In this document: piece by piece, positions 46,079 to 56,783 of the stretch
Numbering within the stretch: the first letter of the stretch is position 1
Layout of the letters: every line of letters begins with the position of its first letter
Source of the DNA: an uncultured Clostridia bacterium
GTDB lineage: Bacteria > Bacillota > Clostridia > UMGS1883
Assembly: GCA_947589005.1 (NCBI GenBank)
Contig: CANPZO010000013.1
Location: 1-64,000 of the forward strand
DNA length: 64,000 nucleotides
Direction of reading: 5' to 3'
Notes under the pieces: model-generated
What the model was told of the DNA's origin: nothing
The model's input: the letters and a program-made list of their open reading frames with translations, nothing else
Database searches by the model: none
Position numbers and translations under genes: made by a program

Positions 46079-48673
46079 TTATATCATTTGCTGTAATTTA
46101 TACAGCTCGTTCAGCGCCTCGATTGGCGTAAGCGTGGTAACGTCGATTTTTCGCAGCTCCTCCACCGCCGGACTTTCCTCCACGGCGAAGCTGAGCTGGG
46201 GGCCGTCCCCGGCCTTTTTGTCCTTTGGCTCGCCGCCCACGGAGCCGCGCTCCACGGTGGCCAGCACCTCCTTGGCCCGCTTTATGACGGGGTTTGGCAC
46301 GCCGCTGAGCTTGGCCACCTCGATGCCGTAGCTGTCGTCGGTGCCGCCGCGGACGATCTTTCGCAGGAAGGTTATGTCGTCGCCCCGCTTTTTGCAGACG
46401 GTGTTATAGTTTTTAACCCCCTCGAGCCTGTCCTCAAGCACGGTCAGCTCGTGATAATGGGTAGCGAAAAGCGTTTTCATGCCGATTTTGTTCACGATAT
46501 GCTCTATCACGGCCCAGGCGATGGAAAGACCGTCGTAGGTGCTTGTGCCGCGGCCCACCTCGTCAAGTATGCAGAGGCTGCTCTTGGTCGCGTTTTTAAG
46601 TATGTAGCTGACCTCGCTCATCTCCAGGGCAAAGGTGCTCTGCCCCGCGGCAAGGTCGTCGCTGGCCCCTATTCGGGTGAAGATTTTGTCCACTATACCC
46701 ACGCGGCACTTGCCGGCCGGTACAAAGCTGCCCATCTGGGCCATAAGAGTTATGGCCGCCACCTGCCGCATATATGTGGACTTGCCGGCCATGTTGGGGC
46801 CGGTGATGATGGCCGCCCTGTTGGGGCCGCAGTCCAGCTCGGTGTCGTTGGGGACAAAAAGGCCGTTTTTCAGCATCTTTTCCACCACAGGGTGACGGCC
46901 GTCCTTGATATATATCTCGTCCGTGAGGGTTATCTCGGGGCGGACATAGTTGTTTTTTACCGCCGTCTCCGCCAGCGAGTAAATGCAGTCTGCGGCGGCG
47001 ATGGCCCGGGCGGTACGGTCGATGCGCTCTATCTCGGCGGCGACGCGGCCCCGCACCCTGACGAACTCCTCGTATTCCAGCGCCTCCAGCCGTTCGGTGG
47101 CGCCGACCACGGCGGTTTCGACCTCCTTAAGCTCGGGGGTGATGAAGCGTTCGCCGTTAACCGTGGTCTGCTTGCGTATGTAATCATCGGGCACCTTATC
47201 CAGATTGGACTTGCTTATCTCGATGTAATATCCGAAAACCTTGTTATATTTTATCTTCAAATTCTTTATGCCGGTGCGTTCCCGCTCCCGGGCCTCGATG
47301 GAGCCCAGGCTCCCGCGCCCGTGCTCGGACGCTCCGCGCAGCCGGTCTATATCCTCGTTGTAGCCCGGTTTTATCAGCCCGCCCTCGCGAAGCGTGGCCG
47401 GCGGCTCGTCAACTATGGCCCGGTCAAGAATGTCGTACACGTCCTCCAGGCAGTCAAACACCGCCGCCTGAGTGTTCATTATCACGCTGCGGCAGCTGCA
47501 CAGGGCCTTGTATATTCTTGGCAGGGCGGCAAAGGAGGACCGCAGCCCCACCATGTCCTTGGCGTTGCAAAGTCCCATGGACACCCGGCCCATGAGCCTT
47601 TCAATGTCCAGCACACCGCCGAGGGCGTCGCCCAGCTCCTCTCTGAGCGAGGGCGTCTTTACCAGCTCCTCAACGCCGGAAAGACGGTTGGTTATGGCGG
47701 CGGCGTTTATCAGGGGCCGCATTATCCAGCCCTTGAGCATCCGCGACCCCATAGAGGTGCGGGTGCGGTCAAGCACCCAGAAGATGCTGCCCTTTTTGCT
47801 CTTGTCGCGCATGGTCTCCACCAGCTCGAGATTGCGGCGGCTGCCGGGGTCAATATCCATAAATTCACCGGAGGAATATATCTTTATCTCCCTTATGTGG
47901 CCCAGCTCCGACTTCTGCGTTTCAACCAGATAATCGAGGAGGGCCGCCGCGGCCGTGAGCAGCATGGGGTTTTGTATCTCGCCGCCGTTGTTCAGGTGCT
48001 TATCCACGGTCTCTCTGGCCATGGGCGCCACCTCGTCTCCCTCGTAGGAAAACACCAGCATGGACTCCCTGCGGTCCCGCAGATACTCCTCCAGCCGCTT
48101 GTGAAAGCGGCCCTTGCCGCCTATGGCCGCCTCCACCGGTGAAAAGCGTTCCATTTCGCTAATGAGCCTTTCACAGTCCGCGTCCTCGTCAAAGGCCGTG
48201 CCCATCAGCTCGCCGGTGGAAACGTCCGCAAAGACCACGCCGCTCCTGCCGTCCTCCACAAAAACCGAGGCCATATAGTTGGTGCTGCGGGTGGCGAGGA
48301 AGCCCTCGTCAACTATGGTGCCGGGGGTAACGATGCGGATTATGTCTCGCCGAACGATGCCCTTGGCCTGCTTCGGGTCCTCCATCTGCTCACAGATGGC
48401 CACCTTATAGCCCTTGGCCACCAAGCGGGCAATATACCCGTCGGCGGCGTGGAAGGGTACCCCGCACATGGGCGCCCTTTCCTCAAGTCCGCAGCTCTTC
48501 CCCGTAAGGGTGAGCTCCAGCTCACGGCTGGCAATTTTGGCATCCTCAAAGAACATTTCGTAAAAATCGCCCAGTCTGAACATGAGGATAGCGTCCTTAT
48601 GCTGCTCCTTCACGTCCAGATACTGCTTCATCATCGGCGTCATTTCCGCCATGGGGCTCACCTCCTTCGTCAT
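46079..48673 (-). CDS. mutS: DNA mismatch repair protein MutS
   Basis: TGPNMAGKSTYMRQVA, DEVGRGTSTYDGLSIAWAV. Confidence 0.97.
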   Translation of the reverse strand: MTKEVSPMAEMTPMMKQYLDVKEQHKDAILMFRLGDFYEMFFEDAKIASRELELTLTGKSCGLEERAPMCGVPFHAADGYIARLVAKGYKVAICEQMEDPKQAKGIVRRDIIRIVTPGTIVDEGFLATRSTNYMASVFVEDGRSGVVFADVSTGELMGTAFDEDADCERLISEMERFSPVEAAIGGKGRFHKRLEEYLRDRRESMLVFSYEGDEVAPMARETVDKHLNNGGEIQNPMLLTAAAALLDYLVETQKSELGHIREIKIYSSGEFMDIDPGSRRNLELVETMRDKSKKGSIFWVLDRTRTSMGSRMLKGWIMRPLINAAAITNRLSGVEELVKTPSLREELGDALGGVLDIERLMGRVSMGLCNAKDMVGLRSSFAALPRIYKALCSCRSVIMNTQAAVFDCLEDVYDILDRAIVDEPPATLREGGLIKPGYNEDIDRLRGASEHGRGSLGSIEARERERTGIKNLKIKYNKVFGYYIEISKSNLDKVPDDYIRKQTTVNGERFITPELKEVETAVVGATERLEALEYEEFVRVRGRVAAEIERIDRTARAIAAADCIYSLAETAVKNNYVRPEITLTDEIYIKDGRHPVVEKMLKNGLFVPNDTELDCGPNRAAIITGPNMAGKSTYMRQVAAITLMAQMGSFVPAGKCRVGIVDKIFTRIGASDDLAAGQSTFALEMSEVSYILKNATKSSLCILDEVGRGTSTYDGLSIAWAVIEHIVNKIGMKTLFATHYHELTVLEDRLEGVKNYNTVCKKRGDDITFLRKIVRGGTDDSYGIEVAKLSGVPNPVIKRAKEVLATVERGSVGGEPKDKKAGDGPQLSFAVEESPAVEELRKIDVTTLTPIEALNELYKLQQMI

Positions 48674-48728
48674 CGCGGGCTCATATCGCCGCCCCTCATC
48701 TCAAACGGCGGCGCCGTTTTCGGCGGCT

Positions 48729-49115
48729 TTAGTGGCAGCCTCCGCAGGTGGCGCAGCTTCCGCTGCATCCGCCGGGGAGCTGGCCGGTTATGTGGTAGGA
48801 AATGATCGTGTTCATCTGGTCGATTATGGCCTGAAAAGCACTCTGGGCGTTAAGGTACTCGACGATGGTGTCGTTGTTGGTGACCTTTTCGTAAGCCTCC
48901 TCCACCTGGGCGCGTATCTCCTCCATGCGCTCCTTGCTGACGTCGCCCTTGCTGACCTCCTCGCCGAGGGTCTTGCGAACGGCGCTGTACTCCTGAAGGA
49001 GCTTCATTGCCTCCTCGTCCTGCTCCTGCTTGGCCTCGGCCAGCTTAAGAGTCTTGTATTCGTTGCTGGTAACGATGGCCTCGCCCAGCTCTCTTGCCCT
49101 GTCAAAAATTTCCAC
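48729..49115 (-). CDS. YlbF family protein with Cys-rich C-terminus
   Basis: YlbF-like helical body; tail GGCSGSCATCGGCH. Confidence 0.85.
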   Translation of the reverse strand: MEIFDRARELGEAIVTSNEYKTLKLAEAKQEQDEEAMKLLQEYSAVRKTLGEEVSKGDVSKERMEEIRAQVEEAYEKVTNNDTIVEYLNAQSAFQAIIDQMNTIISYHITGQLPGGCSGSCATCGGCH

Positions 49116-49133
49116 TGTAAAATCTTCCTTTCA

Positions 49134-50597
49134 TCATATCAGCTCTCCGTAAAGTATCCACGTCTGAGCCTTTGTTATCCTGACCTTTACCAATTTATCC
49201 TTCAGAGAGATGTCCCCTCTGAAATTTACTATTTTATTCGCGCTGTTCCGCCCGAAAAGCATATCCGCCTCGTGACGGCTCTCGCCCTCCACAAGTATCT
49301 CCTGAACCTCGCCCACGCACTTGGCATTTATATCCGCGCTTATTTGGTTCTGCAAATCCAGCATTTCCTGAAACCAGGCCGCCTTTTCCTCGTCCGTGGC
49401 GGCGCTTTTCAGCCTCGCCGCGGGCGTGCCCTCACGGGGAGAAAAAATAAAGGAAAAAATGCTGTCGAACCTGACTTCCCGCAGTATTTTCAGGGTATCC
49501 TCAAAGTCCGCCCTTTCCTCCGTGGGGAAGCCCACGATTATATCCGTCGTCAGGGAAATGTCCGGCATAAGCTCCCTCGCCCTCCGGACGATGGAGAGAT
49601 ACCTTTCGGCGGTGTAACGGCGGTTCATGTCCCGCAGCACCCTGTCGCTGCCGGACTGCACCGGCAGATGCAGCTGGCGGCAGACCTTCGGGCACTGGCT
49701 CATGGCCAAAAGCAGGCTTTCCGACAAATCCTTGGGGTGGCTGCTCATAAAGCGTATGCGCTCGATGCCCTCCACCTCGTTCACCCTGCGCAAAAGCTCC
49801 GCGAAGGCGTCGGTCTCGCCGCGGTCGTTGCCGTAGGAGTTAACATTCTGTCCCAGGAGCATGACCTCCCTGACGCCCCGACGGGCAAGCTCCCTTACCT
49901 CGGCCAGAACGTCCTCCGCAAGGCGGCTGCGCTCCCGGCCTCGGACATAGGGCACCACGCAGTAAGAGCAGAAGTTGTTGCAGCCATACATTATCGACAC
50001 AAACGCCTTGACCCCTTCGTCATACTTAACCGGCAGCCCCTCGGCGATGGCCCCCTCGCCGCTTATGTCCACCACTCTCGACCGATGCTCCAACGCCTCG
50101 GCCAAAAGGGAGGGGAAGCGGTACAGGGCGTGAGTGCCGAAAATCAGGTCCACATGACGGTATTTTGCCCGAATACGCTCCGCAATATGCTCCTGCTGCG
50201 CCATACAGCCGCAGACGCCTATTATCATGCCGGGCTTTACGGCCTTAAGGCGCTTCAGCGCGCCGAGATTTCCAAAAACCCGCTGCTCGGCGTTGTCTCG
50301 GACGGCGCAGGTGTTCATGAGTATAAGGTCGGCCTCCTCCCGGTTTTCGGTAAAGGCGTAGCCCATCTCGGCCAACATTCCCCTCAGCCGCTGAGAATCG
50401 TTGACGTTCTGCTGGCAGCCGTAGGTCTCCACCAGCGCCTTGGGCGCGGAGCCGTCAAAGCTGCTCCTGACCAGCTCCATGACCGCCCGCTGGGTCTGTA
50501 TTTCGTTTTTGTCAATCACCGGGGTCTCGTTCAATTTTCGCCTCTCCCAACTGATACCGATTTTCAATGCAAGACGGCACCAATGTCGCGTTTTCAC
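49134..50597 (-). CDS. miaB: tRNA-2-methylthio-N6-dimethylallyladenosine synthase (TTG start near 50534 possible)
   Basis: Radical SAM CNNFCSYCVVPYVRGRERSR; UPF0004 and TRAM regions. Confidence 0.95.
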   Translation of the reverse strand: MKTRHWCRLALKIGISWERRKLNETPVIDKNEIQTQRAVMELVRSSFDGSAPKALVETYGCQQNVNDSQRLRGMLAEMGYAFTENREEADLILMNTCAVRDNAEQRVFGNLGALKRLKAVKPGMIIGVCGCMAQQEHIAERIRAKYRHVDLIFGTHALYRFPSLLAEALEHRSRVVDISGEGAIAEGLPVKYDEGVKAFVSIMYGCNNFCSYCVVPYVRGRERSRLAEDVLAEVRELARRGVREVMLLGQNVNSYGNDRGETDAFAELLRRVNEVEGIERIRFMSSHPKDLSESLLLAMSQCPKVCRQLHLPVQSGSDRVLRDMNRRYTAERYLSIVRRARELMPDISLTTDIIVGFPTEERADFEDTLKILREVRFDSIFSFIFSPREGTPAARLKSAATDEEKAAWFQEMLDLQNQISADINAKCVGEVQEILVEGESRHEADMLFGRNSANKIVNFRGDISLKDKLVKVRITKAQTWILYGELI

Positions 50598-50749
50598 CGA
50601 AACCGGTATAAAGTGCTTCTTCGCACAAAGTTACATAATATATTGTATAACAAGCGCAAAAAAAAGTCAAGAAATTTTTGATAAAAATCCCATTTATGGG
50701 CCGCAAATATGGGCCGCAAAAAATCTACTGGACTAAAGACGCGGAAAAT

Positions 50750-50779
50750 CCGCTCGAAAGAGCGGATTTCCCTCATTTG
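50750..50779 (-). terminator. Intrinsic terminator downstream of DUF2207 gene
   Basis: Hairpin GGAAATCCGCTctttcgAGCGGATTTTCC on minus strand. Confidence 0.6.
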
Positions 50780-50794
50780 CGAAAGTCCTCGCGT

Positions 50795-52633
50795 TTACCA
50801 TGCGGAGCCGCCTCCACCGCCGCCTCCTCCGCCGGAAAAGCCGCCTCCTGAAAAGCCGCCGTCCCCGAAGCCGCCGAGATTGCCGCCGGCATTTTTAACG
50901 GCCCTCCGGGCGTAAGCGGCGCTGAGACCCGAGGACGCCCGGGCCACCGAGCCGGTCATATAGAGGGGCGTGAAAGCATAGCCTCCGTAATAGCCTCTGT
51001 ACCAGTCGGGCGGCTCCTTGATAAGGCCCTCGAATTTTTTCGCCCATACGTCGGTCACGCCAAGCACAAAGGCAAAGGGCAGAGTGTCAAAGAAATACGA
51101 GGGATTTTCCTCCACCAGTTTTTCCAGCCGGTCCTTTTCCGCCGTGACCAGGAAGTTGCGGAAGCCCAGGCACCGCCCGATAATACCGGTGGCATAGTCC
51201 GTTCGCCGGTGTATCAGGGCCGCGAAAAACGCCCCCGCCACCGACAGGCCGGCTATTATGAGGCAGCGGAGCTGGCTGCCGAAAAATCTGGCCTCCATGA
51301 GCCGCGAAGCCAGAAGTCCGCCGCCTATTCCCGCCAAAAACACAAGAACCGCTGGCAAGATACCGTTACCGTTCCCGCGCTGTATCAGCGCCGCCGTCAG
51401 GCCGTAAACGGCGGCGGCGGGCACAACACCCGCGAAGCCGAACAGTCCGGCGTCAGGCATGGCCATAACCCCGTAAATCAGCGGCGGCAGCAGGCACAGC
51501 AGAAGCTGCGCGGCTGAGGCTTTGGCGTTCGAGCCGCGCTCCAGCGCGCGTTCGCCGCGGAAACATTCCTCGGCATTGACGATAACTCCCTGAGCCTCGT
51601 TATAATAGCTTTTTTCTATCTGACGGCTGGTGACCTCGGTTCCGTCCTCAAACAGAGCGTCAAAGGCCCTCCGCTCGTATTCGGGTCTCTCGGCGCCCAT
51701 ATCGCGAAGCTTTTGCAGCTCAAAGGAGCCGTCCTCGTTCTCCCTGTAGTTCATGTAGCCCTTGGACGCCCAGAAAAATATCATGGCCGAGACCGCGGAC
51801 GTATCCACGGTACGGTTGACGATATAGGACACCTCGGCGGGGTTCATTCCGTCGGGGGAATAAAATTCCACCGTGGGCACTATCCTGTCGTCCCTGCCTA
51901 TCCTCACCCACCTGACAAAGGCCAATACGGCCATCAGCGCGGCAAAGGCTATTATCCCCGGCACGGCCGTATCCCTAACCGGTGTAAGGCTGCGCGGAGC
52001 GGAGGAGAAGGTCCCCTCCGGCAGCTCAATATAAAATGTCAATCCTTCATGGCTGTTAAGATACACATTTTTCAGCGTAACGGAGGCGCCGCTTATATTC
52101 GCGCCCGATATCTCGCTGTCGGCGCCATAGGCGCCCTTGTACACGGTCACCGACTTTATATCGTCCGTGGGCAGGTTAATCGTTACCGAGGCCGACCTGA
52201 TCGGCGTATCCCAGTCCGTGCCGATGGGACTGACGTAAACAATGTCATTTTTCCTGTCCCCGTCCTTTTCGTACAGAATATCATAGCTGACGCCGTAGCT
52301 TTTCGGGCCGTAAACATAGCTGTCCCCTTCGCCTATCCTGACGCCGAGGACGTTGCTCCCCTGTTCGAGAGTAAATGGCCCGCCCTCCACCTCCACGTTA
52401 TCTATCATGTACGGCTCCTGACTGCTGCTGAGCGGTATTTCCCTCAGCAGGCCGTGGGCCCTTGAAACAAAGTTAAGGTCAATGTCCTCCCTTACATGGT
52501 GAATGCGGTCCTTCCCGACGGTGACCTCCACATCGTAGCTTTCAACGGTAAAGCCTTCATAGGCCATCGCCGGAGCAGCCGTCAGTACGAGGAGCGTCAA
52601 GCAGACAAGTAGCTTAGAACTTGACTTGAACAT
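50795..52633 (-). CDS. DUF2207 domain membrane protein
   Basis: Signal peptide, Ig-like N-term, TM helices, Gly-rich tail GGGFSGGGGGGGGGSAW; next to LemA. Confidence 0.88.
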   Translation of the reverse strand: MFKSSSKLLVCLTLLVLTAAPAMAYEGFTVESYDVEVTVGKDRIHHVREDIDLNFVSRAHGLLREIPLSSSQEPYMIDNVEVEGGPFTLEQGSNVLGVRIGEGDSYVYGPKSYGVSYDILYEKDGDRKNDIVYVSPIGTDWDTPIRSASVTINLPTDDIKSVTVYKGAYGADSEISGANISGASVTLKNVYLNSHEGLTFYIELPEGTFSSAPRSLTPVRDTAVPGIIAFAALMAVLAFVRWVRIGRDDRIVPTVEFYSPDGMNPAEVSYIVNRTVDTSAVSAMIFFWASKGYMNYRENEDGSFELQKLRDMGAERPEYERRAFDALFEDGTEVTSRQIEKSYYNEAQGVIVNAEECFRGERALERGSNAKASAAQLLLCLLPPLIYGVMAMPDAGLFGFAGVVPAAAVYGLTAALIQRGNGNGILPAVLVFLAGIGGGLLASRLMEARFFGSQLRCLIIAGLSVAGAFFAALIHRRTDYATGIIGRCLGFRNFLVTAEKDRLEKLVEENPSYFFDTLPFAFVLGVTDVWAKKFEGLIKEPPDWYRGYYGGYAFTPLYMTGSVARASSGLSAAYARRAVKNAGGNLGGFGDGGFSGGGFSGGGGGGGGGSAW

Positions 52634-53165
52634 TTTCTCTCTCCGCCTCGTTTGCAACCTCAAAGTACTTTTTCTGCTCAAAGTGGAACAGCCCGGCAAT
52701 AATGTTGCTGGGAACAGTCATGCACTTTTCGTTGTACTGGCGGACCGTGCCGTTATAATATTTGCGGGCGTTGGCGATATCCTCCTCGATTTTCTGGAGC
52801 TGGTTCTGAAGATTGAGGAACTGTGTGTCCGCCTTCAGGTCGGGATATGCCTCGCTAAGGGCAAACAGCCTGCCCAGCGCGCCGGAAAGGGCGTTTTCGC
52901 TTTCCAGCTTGGCGTCGCCCTGAGCGGAAACCGCCTTGTTCCGCGCTGCAACAACGCTTTCCAAAGTTTCCCTCTCGTGCTTGGCGTAGCCCTTTACGGT
53001 CTCCACCAGATTAGGGATAAGGTCGTAGCGTTTTTTGAAGTACACATCCATGGTCGAGAAGGCTTCGTCCACCTTGATTTTCAGCTTGGTCAGTGAGTTG
53101 TAGGCCCCTATCACCAAAAGAGCCAGCACGACTATGACCGCGATAATGATGATTACGGCTGTCAT
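52614..53165 (-). CDS. lemA: LemA family protein
   Basis: AYNSLTKLKIKVDEAFSTMDVYFKKRYDLIPNLVETVKGYAKHERETLESV. Confidence 0.95.
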   Translation of the reverse strand: MTAVIIIIAVIVVLALLVIGAYNSLTKLKIKVDEAFSTMDVYFKKRYDLIPNLVETVKGYAKHERETLESVVAARNKAVSAQGDAKLESENALSGALGRLFALSEAYPDLKADTQFLNLQNQLQKIEEDIANARKYYNGTVRQYNEKCMTVPSNIIAGLFHFEQKKYFEVANEAERENVQVKF

Positions 53166-53499
53166 GATTTTTACCTCCATATTCGTTTTTTGGTTTCACC
53201 CTTATTTTACCACACATGAAAAAAATGTGCAATATTTTTTGAAAAAATAATAAAAATGTTTTGCGGCCGGCCCCTTTTGCCTGAATTTATCCCCACGGTA
53301 TTTCGCGCAGGACCTCTTCCGCCAAAGCCCTGTTTCAATAAAGGAACTCCCCACCGTCAATCTGACAATGAGGAGCTCCTTTTTTCTCACGTCTTATTTC
53401 TAAAATAATCCGCTGCAAAATACAACGCAGCACATTATGGACGGCTCAAAGCGCCATGCCAAAACCTCCGCGCAGGGCCGGCTTAAGCGGCCGCTTAAG

Positions 53500-54615
53500 T
53501 CAATCCGTTTCTGATTTAAAGCATTTCAGCGCCGCGGCGATTACCGCGTCCATGTCGTAATACTTGTACTCACCCAAACGTCCGCCGAAAATGACGTTTT
53601 CCTCTGTGCCGGCAAGGGTTTTGTATTTTTCATACAGGGCGCCGTTTTTCTCGTCGTTCACAGGATAATACGGCTCGTCGCCGGGCTTCCACTCGGAGGA
53701 GTATTCGCGGCTTATTACGGTCTTGGGGAGGTCGTTACCGTTTTTGTCCTTGCCAAACTCGAACCACTTATGCTCGATGATGCGCGTCCACGGGGTCTCA
53801 CGGTCGGTATAGTTCACCGCCGCATTGCCCTGGAAGTTAGGCTTGTTCAGCACCTCTGTCTCAAAGCGGACGCTGCGATACTCCAGTGGACCGTAGCAAT
53901 AGTTAAAGTATGCGTCGATGGGGCCGGTATAGACCACCTTTTCTGCCAATGCGTCCAGCTCCGCCTTGTGCTCAAAGTAGTCGGTGTTAAGCCTTACCTC
54001 TACGCCGTCAAGCATATTTTCCACCATTTTTGTGTAGCCGCCGATGGGGATTCCCTGATACAAAGCGTTGAAATAGTTGTTATCAAAGGTAAACCGCACG
54101 GGCAGACGTTTGATGATAAACGCTGGTAGCTCGGCGCATGGACGGCCCCACTGCTTTTCCGTGTAGCCCTTCACCAGCTTTTCGTAAATGTCTGTGCCGA
54201 CGAGGGAAATTGCCTGCTCCTCAAGGTTTTTCGGCTCGGTTATCCCGGCCGCTTTTTTCTGCTCATCGATTTTTGCCGCCGCCTCTTCGGGGGTCACCAC
54301 GCCCCACATCTTATTGAAGGTATACATATTGAATGGCAAAGAGTACAACTCCCCGTGATAATTCGCCACCGGCGAGTTGGTGAAACGGTTAAACTCCGCA
54401 AATCTATTGACATAATTCCACACTTCACGGTTGTTTGTGTGGAATATGTGCGCCCCGTATTTATGGACGTTTATGCCTTCGATTTCCTCAGTATATACAT
54501 TCCCCGCTATGTGCGACCGCTTGTCGATGACGAGCACGCTTTTGCCCGCCGCTTTGGCCTGCTGGGCGAAGACAGCCCCGTATAAGCCGGAGCCGACGAT
54601 GAGGTAGTTGTACAT
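53500..54615 (-). CDS. glf: UDP-galactopyranose mutase
   Basis: VGSGLYGAVFAQQAKAAGKSVLVIDKRSHIAGNVYTE, GAHIFHTN. Confidence 0.97.
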   Translation of the reverse strand: MYNYLIVGSGLYGAVFAQQAKAAGKSVLVIDKRSHIAGNVYTEEIEGINVHKYGAHIFHTNNREVWNYVNRFAEFNRFTNSPVANYHGELYSLPFNMYTFNKMWGVVTPEEAAAKIDEQKKAAGITEPKNLEEQAISLVGTDIYEKLVKGYTEKQWGRPCAELPAFIIKRLPVRFTFDNNYFNALYQGIPIGGYTKMVENMLDGVEVRLNTDYFEHKAELDALAEKVVYTGPIDAYFNYCYGPLEYRSVRFETEVLNKPNFQGNAAVNYTDRETPWTRIIEHKWFEFGKDKNGNDLPKTVISREYSSEWKPGDEPYYPVNDEKNGALYEKYKTLAGTEENVIFGGRLGEYKYYDMDAVIAAALKCFKSETD

Positions 54616-54619
54616 TATA

Positions 54620-56065
54620 TCATTCCTTCAAGCTTTTGATTTTCTCAATAAAATAATTACGTTTAATAAACATAACAGTGCAAATTGCCGCTATAATTGC
54701 GTATCTTACTATAATCACATCGTATACAAATACAACACTCAAAGCGAATATTACCATCGCCGCAGAAATCAGCACAATAAATTTCATATCATATACTCTG
54801 ACCCCGTCAGTCATTTTATTCAGCACTTTTATGTGGAACAAATAATGGCTTACGGAAAACAAAATATAACAAAATAGCGTCGTATATCCCGCTGCAATAT
54901 ATCCAAACATAGGTATAAAAATGTAATTAAGTATAACATTCACAACCGCGCCAAATACGGATGCAACCATTATGAACTTATTTGCCTCATAGTAGAATTC
55001 CACGTTGCCAAACAATGTGTACAAAAATGTAAAATATACAGACAGAGCCACCGGCGGTATTATCCAACGCGCCTCATAATATGCGGGCGAGGCAAAGATG
55101 CGTATAATTTCCGGCCCAAAGCATATTATTACCACAAGCATACAGGCCCACATTAAAAGCAAAACATTTGCGATTTTTCCTATATCCTTATATTTTTTGT
55201 TTTTTATCGCCTTATACGAATACGGAATAAACGAGTTGTTTACGGCCGATGTAATTAAATTCATCATTTGAGATATATTGTATGCAAGGCCATATATGGC
55301 CGCTTGAGACAAGCCAACCATTTTCCCTATCATTATTCTGTCGGCCTGACCTAAAACTGACATTGACAAATAGTGCGGTATGAGAGGGATGTTAAACCAG
55401 AGGGCGTATTTCCAAAACGACTTTACATAAAAGCTTTTGCCTTTGTAAAAATTCACCGCGCAAAGGACAAGGCCTATGCACACCTGAACGCCCACATAAG
55501 ACAGTACTCTTGCCTCGGCTTTGTGCGAGGAAATCAACACGGCTCCCACACCTATTATGGGGCTCAATACGGACATGATTACAGTAACCGCCACAAGCGT
55601 ACGGTAGCGGTAATCAAACCGCTGTCTCGCGCTCCACAGCGAAAAGGCAGGTGAAAACATAAGTTCGGCGAACATGGCGACAACAAGAATCGTTGGTAGT
55701 CCCAGCAGCTTATTAAAAAAGTTGTGTCCGAGCAAGTAAATTGCAAATAAAACCACGGTTACGGTCATTGACAAACCATTGAGAGCGGAAGTGTATTTGT
55801 CGCGCTCGTTTTCAAACTTTACCATGCCGTTGTTGAAAACGCCGGCGGACAAATTCAAAGTGGCAAAAATTAATATGACATTGTACCACGATCTATATAT
55901 AGTATATATGCCATATTGCTCAGTTGTTAAAAGCCTTGTGAAAAAAGGGATAGTAAGCACATCTATCCCCTTTTGCAGGAAATTGCACACAGTAAACCAT
56001 ACCGCCGCTTTTACCGGCACGGGCATGGACTTGTATTTATTTATCAGCAACTTAAGTTTACTCAT
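54620..56065 (-). CDS. Polysaccharide flippase (Wzx/MATE-like)
   Basis: About 12-14 TM helices, LLTTEQYGIYTIYRSW. Confidence 0.9.
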   Translation of the reverse strand: MSKLKLLINKYKSMPVPVKAAVWFTVCNFLQKGIDVLTIPFFTRLLTTEQYGIYTIYRSWYNVILIFATLNLSAGVFNNGMVKFENERDKYTSALNGLSMTVTVVLFAIYLLGHNFFNKLLGLPTILVVAMFAELMFSPAFSLWSARQRFDYRYRTLVAVTVIMSVLSPIIGVGAVLISSHKAEARVLSYVGVQVCIGLVLCAVNFYKGKSFYVKSFWKYALWFNIPLIPHYLSMSVLGQADRIMIGKMVGLSQAAIYGLAYNISQMMNLITSAVNNSFIPYSYKAIKNKKYKDIGKIANVLLLMWACMLVVIICFGPEIIRIFASPAYYEARWIIPPVALSVYFTFLYTLFGNVEFYYEANKFIMVASVFGAVVNVILNYIFIPMFGYIAAGYTTLFCYILFSVSHYLFHIKVLNKMTDGVRVYDMKFIVLISAAMVIFALSVVFVYDVIIVRYAIIAAICTVMFIKRNYFIEKIKSLKE

Positions 56066-56086
56066 GCAACCATGCCCACTCCTGTT

Positions 56087-56746
56087 TTAAAACTTCCAGT
56101 AAGATTTTCCTATATACTCCGCAATTTTCAAGTCTTCCTCGGTGTTTATGTCTACAGCCTCAAATTTACTAATTGTATGTATGTACGGCCTCGCCCCTAT
56201 CCTTGAATGATAACGCTCCAAAGCCTCGCGGCTGATGCCGTAAAGCCCTGTGGACTCCTCTATCATTGGACTCATATCCTGACTTCTCGGCAAAATGCCC
56301 GGGCGATAATTAACTGGATTGCCGTTGAGCCAGTAAAAGCCATGGTTTTCTACTGCCGTAAAGCAGGAATCATAAGCCTCACTATAGAGCAGCTTACCGC
56401 AACACTGCTTTATCGTTTCCGATTGAAGATACGGGGCAGTGGCAAAAAGCTGAAAATAGTAGTCATACTGAGGATACTTTTCATGATGATATAACAGCAA
56501 ATCATTACCATTAGCTGTATTCCTCGCAAGTTCCTCCTTGCGGTCGATGACCAGCAACCCCTTTTCGGTTGCGTAATTTTTTATTTCATCGCTGTTTGTA
56601 TCAACGTAAATATCATCAAATGTATCCGCTTCAACGGCGTGCTCCAATATGTACTCATAGAGTTTTTTGCCGTTTAATATGCGAAAATTTTTGCCCGGCA
56701 CTCTTTCTGAATTTGCCTTGATGGGAATAAATGCCGCCGTTTTCAT
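56087..56746 (-). CDS. Acylneuraminate cytidylyltransferase family protein (1)
   Basis: FIPIKANSERVPGKNFRILNGKKLYEYILE. Confidence 0.92.
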   Translation of the reverse strand: MKTAAFIPIKANSERVPGKNFRILNGKKLYEYILEHAVEADTFDDIYVDTNSDEIKNYATEKGLLVIDRKEELARNTANGNDLLLYHHEKYPQYDYYFQLFATAPYLQSETIKQCCGKLLYSEAYDSCFTAVENHGFYWLNGNPVNYRPGILPRSQDMSPMIEESTGLYGISREALERYHSRIGARPYIHTISKFEAVDINTEEDLKIAEYIGKSYWKF

Positions 56747-56783
56747 GCCGCCACCGCCCTTCCGGCAACGGCGCTCACTTTAG

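Noticed and set aside
50795-50865. Gly/Pro-rich codon run (GGGFSGGGGGGGGG) as a phase-variable tract
   Set aside because: Made of mixed GGN codons without a long mononucleotide run, and a Gly-rich tail is normal in DUF2207 proteins
53340-53390. Imperfect inverted repeat aaaggaactcccca...tgaggagctccttttttc
   Set aside because: Probably a terminator near the glf/lemA gap, but pairing is imperfect and orientation ambiguous, so not listed as a feature
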